Of a stretch of 64,000 bases of DNA, positions 49,098 through 58,295 are shown in pieces. Origin of the DNA: Neptunomonas japonica JAMM 1380 (GTDB lineage Bacteria; Pseudomonadota; Gammaproteobacteria; Pseudomonadales; Balneatricaceae); the NCBI RefSeq assembly GCF_016592555.1, contig NZ_AP014546.1, positions 620,001 to 684,000 on the forward strand, written 5' to 3'. The position numbers and the translations under genes are program-made. Position 1 is the first letter of the stretch; each line of letters starts with the position of its first letter. The notes beneath the pieces were generated by a model, which did not search any database, was not told the origin of the DNA, and saw nothing but the letters and a program-made list of their open reading frames with translations.

Positions 49098-50360
49098 ATG
49101 TTTAGCAAAAATGACCAGGTTCAGGGATACGATGAGGTATTGTGGGCTGCTGTAGGTAAAGAAGAAGTGCGTCAAGAAGAGCATATCGAACTAATAGCGT
49201 CTGAGAACTATACAAGCCCTCGTGTAATGCAGATGCAAGGCTCTGTACTTACTAACAAATATGCAGAAGGTTACCCTGAAAAGCGTTACTACGGCGGCTG
49301 TGAATATGTTGACGTTGTAGAGCAACTGGCTTTGGATCGTGCTAAAGAGTTGTTCGGTGCAACGTATGCTAATGTTCAGCCGCATTCTGGTTCGCAGGCA
49401 AACGCAGCCGTTTATATGGCTCTTTGTGCACCAGGTGACACTATCTTGGGTATGAGTCTGGCACATGGTGGCCACCTGACTCACGGTTCTCACGTGAATT
49501 TCTCGGGCAAGATTTACAACGCTGTTCAGTACGGTCTGAACGAAGCGACGGGCGAGATCGATTACGAAGAAGTAGAGCGCTTGGCAGTAGAGCATAAACC
49601 AAAAATGATTGTTGCTGGTTTCTCTGCTTATTCACGCATTGTTGATTGGGCGCGCTTCCGTGAGATCGCTGATAAAGTGGGCGCTTACCTGTTTGTTGAT
49701 ATGGCACACGTTGCCGGTTTAGTTGCTGCGGGTTTATATCCAAACCCAGTACCTTTCGCTGATGTAGCAACAACCACTACGCATAAAACGCTTCGTGGCC
49801 CTCGTGGTGGTTTGATCCTCTCTCGTGATAACGAATTAGAGAAGAAACTGAACTCTGCAGTATTCCCTGGCGGCCAAGGCGGCCCGCTCATGCACGTTAT
49901 TGCGGCTAAAGCGGTAGCGTTTAAAGAAGCATTGGAGCCGGAGTTTAAAGAGTATCAGGCGCAAGTCATTAAGAACGCCAATGCGATGGCAGAAGTGCTA
50001 ATTGAGCGTGGTTTCGAAATTGTTTCTGGTGGTACTGAAAACCATCTATTCCTACTAAGCCTTATTAAGCAGGGCCTAACCGGAAAAGCAGCTGATGCAG
50101 CGCTAGGTCTTGCCAATATCACTGTTAACAAAAATGCAGTACCAGGAGATCCTCAGTCTCCGTTCGTAACATCAGGCCTGCGTATTGGTTCTCCTGTCGT
50201 CACAACGCGTGGCTTTAAAGAAGCGCAGTGTCGTACGCTAGCGGGTTGGATTGCTGATCTATTGGATGTACTGAATGAGCCTGAAGCACTTGATGCCAAA
50301 ATTGCTGAAGTAAAAGAGCAGGTTAAAGCGCTATGTGCGGACTACCCAGTTTATAAGTAA
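49098..50360 (+). CDS. glyA: Serine hydroxymethyltransferase
   Basis: A 420-residue PLP enzyme. The segments [41 protein letters not shown], and [17 protein letters not shown] (PLP lysine) are family hallmarks. It interconverts glycine and serine with methylene-THF. Being first in a sarcosine oxidase operon, it is likely a dedicated catabolic copy that uses the glycine and methylene-THF made by SoxBDAG; a housekeeping copy elsewhere is expected but not seen. GTGGAGG precedes the start. A hairpin separates it from soxB. Confidence 0.96.
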   Translation: MFSKNDQVQGYDEVLWAAVGKEEVRQEEHIELIASENYTSPRVMQMQGSVLTNKYAEGYPEKRYYGGCEYVDVVEQLALDRAKELFGATYANVQPHSGSQANAAVYMALCAPGDTILGMSLAHGGHLTHGSHVNFSGKIYNAVQYGLNEATGEIDYEEVERLAVEHKPKMIVAGFSAYSRIVDWARFREIADKVGAYLFVDMAHVAGLVAAGLYPNPVPFADVATTTTHKTLRGPRGGLILSRDNELEKKLNSAVFPGGQGGPLMHVIAAKAVAFKEALEPEFKEYQAQVIKNANAMAEVLIERGFEIVSGGTENHLFLLSLIKQGLTGKAADAALGLANITVNKNAVPGDPQSPFVTSGLRIGSPVVTTRGFKEAQCRTLAGWIADLLDVLNEPEALDAKIAEVKEQVKALCADYPVYK

Positions 50361-50397
50361 GCCGTTTTATATATCGCTAATTTTTACTGAATATACA

Positions 50398-50429
50398 GGC
50401 AGCCGGCCTTTAAAAATGTACCGGTTGCC
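50398..50429 (+). other. Hairpin between glyA and soxB
   Basis: GGCAGCCGG pairs with CCGGTTGCC (9 bp, one G-U pair) around a 14-base AT-rich loop. No T-run follows, so it is more likely a transcript-stability or processing element than a terminator. It sits 24 bp before the soxB start. Confidence 0.5.
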
Positions 50430-50452
50430 GCTTAACAACAGGAGCTGATGAT

Positions 50453-51706
50453 ATGCAGCGTTATTCAGGTTTTGGACTGCTCAAGCACAGTCTCACGCAC
50501 CATGAGAATTGGCAGCGTACTTGGCGTAATCCTACGCCAAAGAAAGAATATGATGTTGTCATTATTGGTGGCGGTGGTCACGGTTTAGCAACGGCTTATT
50601 ATCTAGCTAAAGAGCACGGTATTACGAATGTTGCTGTGATCGAAAAAGGTTATTTGGGCGGTGGTAATACGGCACGTAACACCACGATTGTACGTTCTAA
50701 CTACCTCTGGGATGAATCGGCTCACCTATATGAACACGCCATGAAATTGTGGGAAGGTCTATCTCAAGACCTTAACTACAACGTAATGTTCTCTCAACGC
50801 GGTGTGTTAAACCTAGGGCATACATTACAAGATATGCGCGATATCGAGCGACGGGTTAATGCTAACCGCTTGAACGGTATTGACGGTGAAGTACTTGATC
50901 CACAGCAGATCAAAGAGATCGTTCCGCACATGGACTGCTCTGAAAATACGCGCTATCCAATTATGGGTGCTTCTTGGCAGCCACGCGGTGGTGTTGCACG
51001 TCATGACGCGGTTGCTTGGGGCTTTGCCCGTGGCGCAGATTCCTTCGGTGTTGATTTGATTCAAGAAACTGAAGTGACTGATCTGATTATTGAAGATGGC
51101 ACGATTACCGGTGTTAAAACAAACCGTTACGGTGACATTAAAGCGGGCCGTGTGGGTTGTGTTGTTGCAGGTAACTCCAGTGTTCTAGCGAAGAAAGCCG
51201 GTTTTGAACTGCCACTAGAGTCTCATCCTCTACAGGCGCTAGTCTCTGAGCCAATCAAACCGATTCTAGATACGGTTGTAATGTCCAATCACGTACATGG
51301 TTATGTGAGCCAATCAGACAAAGGTGACCTTGTCATCGGTGCGGGTATTGATGGCTACACAGGGTATGGTCAACGTGGTTCTTACCCAACAATCGAACAT
51401 ACCGTGCAGGCTATTGTGGAGCTATTCCCAATTTTCAGCCGCGTACGTATGAACCGTCAGTGGGGAGGTATTGTTGATACTTGTCCAGATGCGTGCCCTA
51501 TTATCAGTAAAACACCGGTTAAGAATTTGTTCTTCAACTGCGGTTGGGGTACGGGTGGTTTTAAAGCAACACCAGGCGCGGGTAACGTTTTTGCTGCATC
51601 GTTGGCAACAGGTGAAATGCATCCGTTGGCTGAACCATTCTCTATGTTCCGATTCCATGACGGCGCGCTGATCGATGAGCACGGCGCTGCGGGCGTAGCA
51701 CACTAA
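50453..51706 (+). CDS. soxB: Sarcosine oxidase subunit beta
   Basis: A 417-residue flavoprotein. The FAD-binding motif [18 protein letters not shown] lies at about 35-52. His184 in [12 protein letters not shown] is probably the residue that carries covalent FMN, by analogy with heterotetrameric enzymes. The end has the [17 protein letters not shown] motif. The beta subunit oxidises the sarcosine methyl group. It begins the soxB-soxD-soxA-soxG run, with short gaps of 15, 13 and a negative overlap, as in other proteobacterial operons. Confidence 0.96.
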   Translation: MQRYSGFGLLKHSLTHHENWQRTWRNPTPKKEYDVVIIGGGGHGLATAYYLAKEHGITNVAVIEKGYLGGGNTARNTTIVRSNYLWDESAHLYEHAMKLWEGLSQDLNYNVMFSQRGVLNLGHTLQDMRDIERRVNANRLNGIDGEVLDPQQIKEIVPHMDCSENTRYPIMGASWQPRGGVARHDAVAWGFARGADSFGVDLIQETEVTDLIIEDGTITGVKTNRYGDIKAGRVGCVVAGNSSVLAKKAGFELPLESHPLQALVSEPIKPILDTVVMSNHVHGYVSQSDKGDLVIGAGIDGYTGYGQRGSYPTIEHTVQAIVELFPIFSRVRMNRQWGGIVDTCPDACPIISKTPVKNLFFNCGWGTGGFKATPGAGNVFAASLATGEMHPLAEPFSMFRFHDGALIDEHGAAGVAH

Positions 51707-51721
51707 CAGGGGCTGATTAAC

Positions 51722-52006
51722 ATGTTTCATATCTATTGCCCGCATTGTGCGGAATATCGTGAAGAAGAAGAATTTCACGCAGCAGGTCAGGCACATATCG
51801 CTAGACCACTGGACCCAGAAGCTTGCTCTGATAAAGAGTGGGGCGAGTATATGTTTTTCCGTAAAAACCCACGTGGTATTCATCATGAATTGTGGGTTCA
51901 TGCCGCCGGTTGTCGCAAATTTTTCAATATAACGCGTGATACCCAGAGCTACGAAATTAAAGAAGTCTACAAGATTGGCGAACAGCCATCTGTAGTCGCT
52001 GAGTAA
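51722..52006 (+). CDS. soxD: Sarcosine oxidase subunit delta
   Basis: A 94-residue zinc-binding subunit. Cys6 and Cys9 (FHIYCPHCAEYREEEEF) and His/Cys in HAAGCRKFF near residue 60 fit the known 3-Cys/1-His zinc site of SoxD. The delta subunit helps hold the heterotetramer together. It lies 15 bp after soxB and 13 bp before soxA. Its small size is normal for the family. Confidence 0.95.
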   Translation: MFHIYCPHCAEYREEEEFHAAGQAHIARPLDPEACSDKEWGEYMFFRKNPRGIHHELWVHAAGCRKFFNITRDTQSYEIKEVYKIGEQPSVVAE

Positions 52007-52019
52007 CAGGAGCGGAATT

Positions 52020-55000
52020 ATGACACAGCAAAACCGCCTCCAGAGTGGGGGTCGCATAGACCGCTCTAAGCCATTAACCTTTACTTACAACGGTAAGCAG
52101 TACAAAGGTTTTCAGGGCGACACTCTGGCATCTGCTATGTTGGCCAACGGTGTTAATGTCGTTAGCCGTAGTTTTAAATACAGCCGTCCACGCGGTATTG
52201 TGGCCGCTGGTGCTGAAGAGCCAAATGCAATCTTACAGCTGGGTGCTACTGAAGCGACTCAAGTACCTAACGTACGTGCTACACAGCAAGAGTTGTTCAA
52301 TGGACTGGTAAGCCAATCGACGAACGGCTGGCCAAACGTTGATACGGATGTAATGTCGGTCTTAGGTAAAGTTGGCGGCAAAATGATGCCTCCAGGTTTT
52401 TACTACAAGACGTTTATGTTCCCAGAATCTTTGTGGAATACCTATGAGTCTTTGATTCGAAAAGCGGCAGGTATGGGGCGCTCACCTCTTGAGAATGACC
52501 CAGACTTTTACGACCACATTAATCAACACTGTGACGTAATGATTGTTGGTGCTGGCCCTGCTGGTTTAGCAGCGGCATTAGCGGCTGCTCGCAGTGGCGC
52601 ACGTGTTATTTTGGCGGACGAACAAAATGAATTTGGTGGAAGCTTACTCAGCACTACAGAGAAGCTAGATGGCAAGCCTGCTTCTGAGTGGGTAAGTGCA
52701 GTGACTGAAGAGCTACGTAGCTATGATGACGTCATGTTACTACCGCGCTCTACAGTCAACGGCTACCACGACCATAACTTTGTGACGATCCATGAGCGTT
52801 GCACTGACCATCTGAGCGATATTGCACCGGTAAATCAGGCTCGTCAACGCCTACATAAAGTACGCGCTAAATGGGTTGTACTGGCGACGGGTGCGCATGA
52901 GCGCCCATTAGTTTATTCGAACAACGATGTGCCGGGTTGTATGGTAAGCGGTGCTGTTTCTACGTATATCAATCGTTATGGCGTTGTTCCTGGTAATGAG
53001 CTGGTGGTCACGACGACTAACGATTATGGCTATCAGTCAGCGTTGGACTGGCATGATGCTGGGCGTAAGGTAGTTGCAGTCGTTGATACACGTGCTAACC
53101 CTGAAGGTGAGCGTATTGATGCAGCTCGTCAACGCGGTATCAATGTCATAACAGGTTCTGCCGTAATTGATGTGCAAGGTGCAAAGCGTGTTTCAGGTGT
53201 TTCTGTCGCACCTATCAGTGCTGATGGTAATAAAGTCAGTGGCTCTGTGACTAAACTAGGTACCGATACCGTTGCAACGTCGGGTGGTTGGAGCCCGGTT
53301 ATCCACTTGTCTAGCCATACGGGTAGTCGTCCTATTTGGAATGATAAGATTGTTGGTTTCGTTCCAGGACCAACAGTTCAGAAGCAGCTAACTGCGGGTG
53401 GTATTAACGGTAGCTACAATACAAACTCAGTATTGTCTGAAGGTTTGGATGCAGGTCTGAAAGCCATTGCTGAAGTAGGTCTTAACGCTGCTGAAGTGAT
53501 GTTACCTCAAGCAGAGGACGTGAAAGAGGGAGCTCCAATGACTCTTTTCCATATTCCACACATAAAACCTACTTCCCAGGCGCCGAAGCAGTTTGTCGAT
53601 TATCAGACCGATGTAACCGCAGCAGGAATTGAATTGGCATGTCGTGAAGGCTTCGAGTCTATCGAGCATGTTAAGCGTTATACCGCGATGGGCTTTGGTA
53701 CTGACCAAGGTAAGTTGGGTAATATCAACGGTATGGCGGTCGCGGCGAAAGCGTTAAATAAGACGATCCCTGAAACGGGAACGACTATTTTCCGTCCTAA
53801 CTATACGCCGATTACGTTTGGTGCTATCGCAGGCCGTAATTGCGGTGCGCTATTTGACCCTAAACGTTACTCAGCGATGCAGATGTGGCACGTAGAACGT
53901 GGTGCTAAGTTTGAGGATGTTGGCCAATGGAAACGACCATGGTACTTCCCTCAAACAGGCGAAAGCATGCAGCAGTCTCTTGATCGTGAGTGTCTGGCGG
54001 TACGTGACAGTGTAGGTATTCTGGATGCCTCTACGTTGGGTAAGATCGATATTCAAGGAAAAGATGCCCGTGAATTCCTCGGTCGAATCTACAGTAACGC
54101 TTGGGCTAAATTAGCAGTAGGTAAGTGTCGTTACGGCCTGATGTGCGGTGAAGACGGTATGGTTTTCGATGATGGTGTTTCGGCTTGTTTAGGCGATAAC
54201 CATTTTTTGATGACCACAACGACTGGCGGTGCGGCACGAGTTCTGGAATGGCTTGAGCTGTATCATCAGACTGAATGGCCTGAGTTGGAAGTCTATTTTA
54301 ATACCGTGACAGATCATTGGTCGACACTGACTATTTCTGGCCCTAACAGCCGTAAGTTGTTAGCAGAGCTGACCGATTATGATCTGAGTAACGATAACTT
54401 CGCATTCATGGATTGGAAGCAGATTAAAGTAGCAGGCGTGCCTGCACGTGTCTTCCGTATCTCGTTTACCGGTGAGCTAACGTTTGAGATTAACGTTCAG
54501 GCTAACTACGGTATGCATGTATGGGAGAAATTGTTCGAAGCGGGTGCTAAGTACAATTTGACGCCGTACGGAACAGAAACCATGCATATTTTACGTGCTG
54601 AAAAAGGTTTCATTATTGCAGGCCAAGACACCGATGGGTCAGTTCATCCGTTCGATTTAGGCATGGGTTGGTGTGTGGCTAATAAAAAACCATTTAGTTA
54701 TGTGGGCAAACGCGGCATGAACCGAGAGGATTGTGTACGTGAGAACCGTAAACAGATGGTGGGTCTGAAAACTAAAGATCCAAAAATGGTCATTCCTGAA
54801 GGCGCACAAGCAGTACTGGATCCTAATGAACCTATTCCTATGACAATGGTAGGTCATGTTACCTCTAGCTATTGGAGTGCTAATTTAGGCCACTCTATCG
54901 CGATGGGCTTCATAAAAGGCGGTTTAGATAAGATGGGTGAGACTGTGTATTACCCACTCGTTGACGGTACTGTGATTGAAGCTGAAATCTGTAGCCCAAT

Positions 55001-55037
55001 CTTCCTGGATCCGAAAGGGGAACGTCAAAATGTCTGA
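52020..55037 (+). CDS. soxA: Sarcosine oxidase subunit alpha
   Basis: A 1005-residue protein of normal length. A 2Fe-2S-like ferredoxin fold at the N terminus (FTYNGKQYKGFQGDTLASAM, then FKYSRPRG) is followed by an NAD+-binding motif, VMIVGAGPAGLAAALAAA at about 173-190. The C-terminal third is a GcvT-like folate-binding domain (EYDLSNDNF... through the GHVTSSYWSANLGHSIAMGF motif). The alpha subunit binds NAD+ and tetrahydrofolate and turns the released formaldehyde equivalent into methylene-THF. Its end overlaps soxG. Confidence 0.97.
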   Translation: MTQQNRLQSGGRIDRSKPLTFTYNGKQYKGFQGDTLASAMLANGVNVVSRSFKYSRPRGIVAAGAEEPNAILQLGATEATQVPNVRATQQELFNGLVSQSTNGWPNVDTDVMSVLGKVGGKMMPPGFYYKTFMFPESLWNTYESLIRKAAGMGRSPLENDPDFYDHINQHCDVMIVGAGPAGLAAALAAARSGARVILADEQNEFGGSLLSTTEKLDGKPASEWVSAVTEELRSYDDVMLLPRSTVNGYHDHNFVTIHERCTDHLSDIAPVNQARQRLHKVRAKWVVLATGAHERPLVYSNNDVPGCMVSGAVSTYINRYGVVPGNELVVTTTNDYGYQSALDWHDAGRKVVAVVDTRANPEGERIDAARQRGINVITGSAVIDVQGAKRVSGVSVAPISADGNKVSGSVTKLGTDTVATSGGWSPVIHLSSHTGSRPIWNDKIVGFVPGPTVQKQLTAGGINGSYNTNSVLSEGLDAGLKAIAEVGLNAAEVMLPQAEDVKEGAPMTLFHIPHIKPTSQAPKQFVDYQTDVTAAGIELACREGFESIEHVKRYTAMGFGTDQGKLGNINGMAVAAKALNKTIPETGTTIFRPNYTPITFGAIAGRNCGALFDPKRYSAMQMWHVERGAKFEDVGQWKRPWYFPQTGESMQQSLDRECLAVRDSVGILDASTLGKIDIQGKDAREFLGRIYSNAWAKLAVGKCRYGLMCGEDGMVFDDGVSACLGDNHFLMTTTTGGAARVLEWLELYHQTEWPELEVYFNTVTDHWSTLTISGPNSRKLLAELTDYDLSNDNFAFMDWKQIKVAGVPARVFRISFTGELTFEINVQANYGMHVWEKLFEAGAKYNLTPYGTETMHILRAEKGFIIAGQDTDGSVHPFDLGMGWCVANKKPFSYVGKRGMNREDCVRENRKQMVGLKTKDPKMVIPEGAQAVLDPNEPIPMTMVGHVTSSYWSANLGHSIAMGFIKGGLDKMGETVYYPLVDGTVIEAEICSPIFLDPKGERQNV

Positions 55038-55701
55038 TTTGAATGTGATGACAGCAGCAGAAATGGCAGCGACTAAAGCTGCTGTAATGGACCAGATTCC
55101 TGGATCTGAAATACAGGGACAGTCTCCGTTGCATCATGCGGATTTAGATTCGCTGGCAAAAGTAGGCCCAAAACAAGGCGGTATCCACCTGCGTGAACAT
55201 AAGCTTTTGGGACACCTTACTCTGCGTCTTAACCCAGAGAATGATGAACAACTAGCCGCTGCAGAGCGTGTGTTGGGTGTAGCTTTGCCACTGCAGCCAC
55301 TGACTTCAGTCGAGAATGCTAGCTACTCTGTACGTTGGATGTCTCCAGATGAATGGTTGATCTTGGTACCGGGGCTTGAAGCGTTTGATGTTGAGTCAAA
55401 GTTTAGAGATGAGATGGGTGGCCACTATTCATTGGTTAACAGCAGTGGCGGTTCTACTGTGTTGGAACTGTCTGGGCCTGATGTTGTTGAGCTTTTGAAA
55501 AGATGTACATCGATTGATCTGCATCCTAAATTGTTTCCAGTGGGTAAAGTTGTCTCAACGGTGTTTGCTAAGAGCTCGGCTATCATTCGTCGTACAGGAG
55601 AGCAGAGCTTTGAACTCGTTATTCGACGTAGTTTCTCAGACTACATCTGGCTTTGGCTTCAAGAAACTAGCCGTGAATTTGGTCTTGTAGTAAAAGCCTG
55701 A
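55030..55701 (+). CDS. soxG: Sarcosine oxidase subunit gamma
   Basis: A 223-residue GcvT-like subunit. I chose ATG 55030 (GGGGAA ribosome-binding site, MSDLNVMTAAEMAATKA), overlapping the soxA stop by eight bases; an earlier in-frame start at 54976 lies inside soxA. Motifs are WMSPDEWLILVPG and SSGGSTVLELSGPDVVELLKRCTSIDLHP. SoxG completes the tetrahydrofolate-dependent heterotetramer. It is followed by a strong hairpin before purU. Confidence 0.95.
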   Translation: MSDLNVMTAAEMAATKAAVMDQIPGSEIQGQSPLHHADLDSLAKVGPKQGGIHLREHKLLGHLTLRLNPENDEQLAAAERVLGVALPLQPLTSVENASYSVRWMSPDEWLILVPGLEAFDVESKFRDEMGGHYSLVNSSGGSTVLELSGPDVVELLKRCTSIDLHPKLFPVGKVVSTVFAKSSAIIRRTGEQSFELVIRRSFSDYIWLWLQETSREFGLVVKA

Positions 55702-55758
55702 ATTTTCAGTCTGGAGCATTAGCCCTGAGCTATTAGTCCTAAACTCTTAATAATGTGA

Positions 55759-55785
55759 CCTCACGACGAATGATTCGTCGTGAGG
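55759..55785 (+). other. Perfect 12-bp hairpin between soxG and purU
   Basis: CCTCACGACGAA pairs exactly with TTCGTCGTGAGG around a TGA loop. The T-run that follows is poor (CAGTATTTC), so this is not a clean terminator. It could partly uncouple purU from soxBDAG or protect the upstream mRNA end. Confidence 0.7.
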
Positions 55786-55824
55786 CAGTATTTCTATGCG
55801 AAATATTGCTGACATGAGGTTTTT

Positions 55825-56690
55825 ATGAACAAAAAAACAAGCCTTGGATTTTTACAGCGAACTGCCCAAGTTTATTAGGCACGGTGGATGTAGTAACACG
55901 TTTTATGGCGGAGTCTGGAAACTATATTGACGAGATTCATTCTTTTGATGACCGAGAATCCAATCGGTTTTTTATTCGAATTGAGTTTCAGCCTAACACT
56001 GACAATTTTAACGAAGTCCAGTTTAACGAAGAGTTCTCTGTTAGAGCGGCTGAGTTTGAGATGCAGTGGGAGTTGACTGAACCTGAGCACCGCCCACGGG
56101 TAGCGATCTTGGTGTCTAAATATGATCATTGCTTAAATGATCTGCTTTATCGCCATCGCACTGGCCAGTTGAACATTGAAATACCGGTGATTATCTCTAA
56201 TCATCCAGATCTTGAACATTTAGCAAAATGGCATGACATTCCTTATTACCACTTGCCAATTAGCAAAGAAACGAAGCCTCAGCAAGAAGCTGAGATTATG
56301 AAACTGCTAAAAGAGTACGATACAGAATTAGTTGTGCTTGCTCGCTATATGCAAGTGTTATCTCCTGATCTATGTACGCATTTGGATGGCTGGGCGATCA
56401 ATATTCATCACTCTTTGTTACCCGGTTTTAAAGGCGCGCGTCCTTATCATCAGGCGTGGGAGAAAGGTGTTAAAATGGTAGGGGCGACTGCTCACTATGT
56501 GAATAATGATTTGGATGAAGGGCCTATTATTGCTCAAGGTATTCAGTCAGTCGATCATGCGTATTATCCTGAAGATTTAATATCTAAAGGCCAAGATGTA
56601 GAGCGCATAACCCTGTTTAATGCCGTGCGTTATCACATTGAAAAACGTGTTTTCCTAAGCGGTAGCCGTACTGTTGTCTTTGGTAACTAG
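55825..56690 (+). CDS. purU: Formyltetrahydrofolate deformylase PurU, frameshift near the 5' end
   Basis: The last frame (55884-56690, GTG start) encodes most of a PurU-type deformylase: an N-terminal ACT domain and a C-terminal formyltransferase-like domain (INIHHSLLPGFKGARPYHQA and YVNNDLDEGPIIAQ). The first codons are split off. ATG 55825 reads ATG-AAC then seven A (55831-55837). One extra A would give MNKKNKPWIFTANCPSLLG in frame with 55884, as expected for the family, whereas the present ATG frame ends after 17 codons. A GTG start at 55884 would lack the first ACT strand. The enzyme frees formate and THF, recycling folate for the Sox pathway. Confidence 0.8.
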
Positions 56691-56716
56691 TATTACTAGC
56701 GACTGCAGTTAACACT

Positions 56717-56753
56717 AGGCTAGAACGAGTAGCGTTTTGCTATGTTCTAGCCT
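56717..56753. terminator. Hairpin between convergent purU and the AraC-type regulator
   Basis: A perfect 10-bp stem AGGCTAGAAC/GTTCTAGCCT encloses an inner TAGC/GCTA stem. It lies between convergent genes and could serve both strands, but there is no clear T-run, so termination is only probable. Confidence 0.5.
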
Positions 56754-56774
56754 GGCTTGCTAGGCCTGTGCTGT

Positions 56775-57815
56775 TTAGCGGCTTTCTCGGGCAAGCTTTG
56801 GAGAGACGCCAAAATAGTCTTTGTAGCAATTACTAAAATGGCTGCTACTAACAAAACCACTGGCTAACGCTATATTAGTAATTGAATCATTCGTTTGTAG
56901 CAGTAAACGGCGAGCATGAGTAATTCTTAGCTCTAAATAATAGCGGCTAGGAGATGTCTCTAAATGATGCTGAAATAAGCGTTCCGTCTGGCGCCTGGAT
57001 ATACCCACAAATTCACTGAGCTCTTCGGCGCTAATGGGTTCTTCAATATTGGCCGCCATTAATGCCATTAAGTCACGCAGTTTTTCAGGTAGGCAGGGAT
57101 CATCAATAATTTGATTGAGGCGTATATCGCTGCTTTCTGATATCTGATCGCAGCTGAGAATCTCTTTTATGGCTCTAACAATCGTTTTTCCATGTGTTTC
57201 TCCAATCAGGTAAAGCATCATATCTAAAGCACTAACTGGACCTGCACAACTGAGGCGGTTATTGTCGCTAACAAATACTTGGTTTGATGTAGTCACTTGA
57301 GGAAAGCGCTCTCGCATAAATGCGTGGTTATCTGGATGAACGGCACAGCTTTGTTTGTCTAATAGCCCAGCATGTGCCAACGCAATAGCTCCATTCCATA
57401 TACCTCCCATGATAACGCCTTGTGTGGCTGCTGTTTTAAGTAGCATGCTAAGGGGGGGGTGTGCCTCGGTTGAGCAGCGAAAGCCTCCACAAATAATGAG
57501 TATTTTAGGGATGTTTGGCTGTAAGGGCGAAGCTTCATTAATGATAGAGTCGGCAGAAATCTCTATGCCTAGATCACTCATAATAGGGGAGTTCTCTATA
57601 GCAAGTGTCTCATAGGTAAACAGTGGGCTAGTATTGACAAGGTTTGCTGTGACTATCGCGTCAACCGCCGCTGTGAAGGCCATCATTGAGAAATGTTTTT
57701 GCAGAATGAAACCGACGTGCGTTGGTTCAGCTTGAGTACCTTCTGAGGGCAAAAAAGCACTGTTAGCATCTTTCATTTTTGCACTAAAGCTGCGTTTCTC
57801 TTTGCTGCCGGTCAT
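56775..57815 (-). CDS. GlxA-type (DJ-1/PfpI plus AraC) transcriptional regulator
   Basis: A 346-residue regulator. Residues about 30-200 form a DJ-1/PfpI-like domain (HVGFILQKHFSMMAFTAAVD, KILIICGG-type strand, MGGIWNGAIALAHAGLLD), with no obvious enzymatic Cys-His pair. The C-terminal AraC/XylS helix-turn-helix region (SRRQTERLFQHHLETSPSRY, LASGFVSSSHFSNCYKDYF, GVSPKLAR) follows. Relatives such as GbdR control glycine betaine, dimethylglycine and sarcosine catabolism, and its place beside the Sox-purU operon fits such a role, as an activator. The exact ligand is not established. Confidence 0.85.
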   Translation of the reverse strand: MTGSKEKRSFSAKMKDANSAFLPSEGTQAEPTHVGFILQKHFSMMAFTAAVDAIVTANLVNTSPLFTYETLAIENSPIMSDLGIEISADSIINEASPLQPNIPKILIICGGFRCSTEAHPPLSMLLKTAATQGVIMGGIWNGAIALAHAGLLDKQSCAVHPDNHAFMRERFPQVTTSNQVFVSDNNRLSCAGPVSALDMMLYLIGETHGKTIVRAIKEILSCDQISESSDIRLNQIIDDPCLPEKLRDLMALMAANIEEPISAEELSEFVGISRRQTERLFQHHLETSPSRYYLELRITHARRLLLQTNDSITNIALASGFVSSSHFSNCYKDYFGVSPKLARESR

Positions 57816-58295
57816 AAGCTATACCTACGTCTACACTTTTTTCTTATACAGGCGGCTACTGATTAATCGACTGTGGGTAATGTTTATAACAGATTTTCCA
57901 TAATTTTAGAATTTAGAAATTATATAGAAAGATCGTGGTGTAAAAAAATGTAAATAGATGTAATTGTTCATTAATGTTTTTCTAAAAATTGTTTCCTCTT
58001 ATTTACTTGGTGTTTTTGATTTTTATTGATAGTTATTAATTCTACAGTGATGTTTTTTCTGAATGTAATGTTTCATTTACATATGCCCTCATAAATAAAA
58101 ATTTCTACAATATTTTCGGTTTTTTCCTGTGTTTTAAGTTGGTTTTTTTATCTGTATAAAAGTAGCAGGAGATTATTAATGATGTATCTAAATTATTATC
58201 TATTAAATTAAATAATTGATAGGAAAAATATATTTATACAGTTTTCGTTCAAACCAATTACAAAAATAAACAAGGTAACCGGATAGGAAAAACAC
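57816..58295. promoter_or_regulatory. AT-rich divergent regulatory region between the AraC-type regulator and nhaC
   Basis: 480 bp without a gene. The notable element is a run of three TGTAA(A/T) hexamers at 57939, 57949 and 57959, exactly 10 bp apart, on the strand that reads towards nhaC. A dyad ATGTAA-N8-TTACAT follows at 58063-58082. These are candidate binding sites for an OmpR-family regulator, similar to sites near the right end of the window. AT richness makes -10-like sequences too common for me to pick the promoter. Confidence 0.5.

Noticed and set aside
51422..52057. 211-residue minus-strand frame opposite soxB, soxD and soxA
   Set aside because: It is antisense to three well-supported operon genes and matches no family; such long mirrors are common under strong codon bias.
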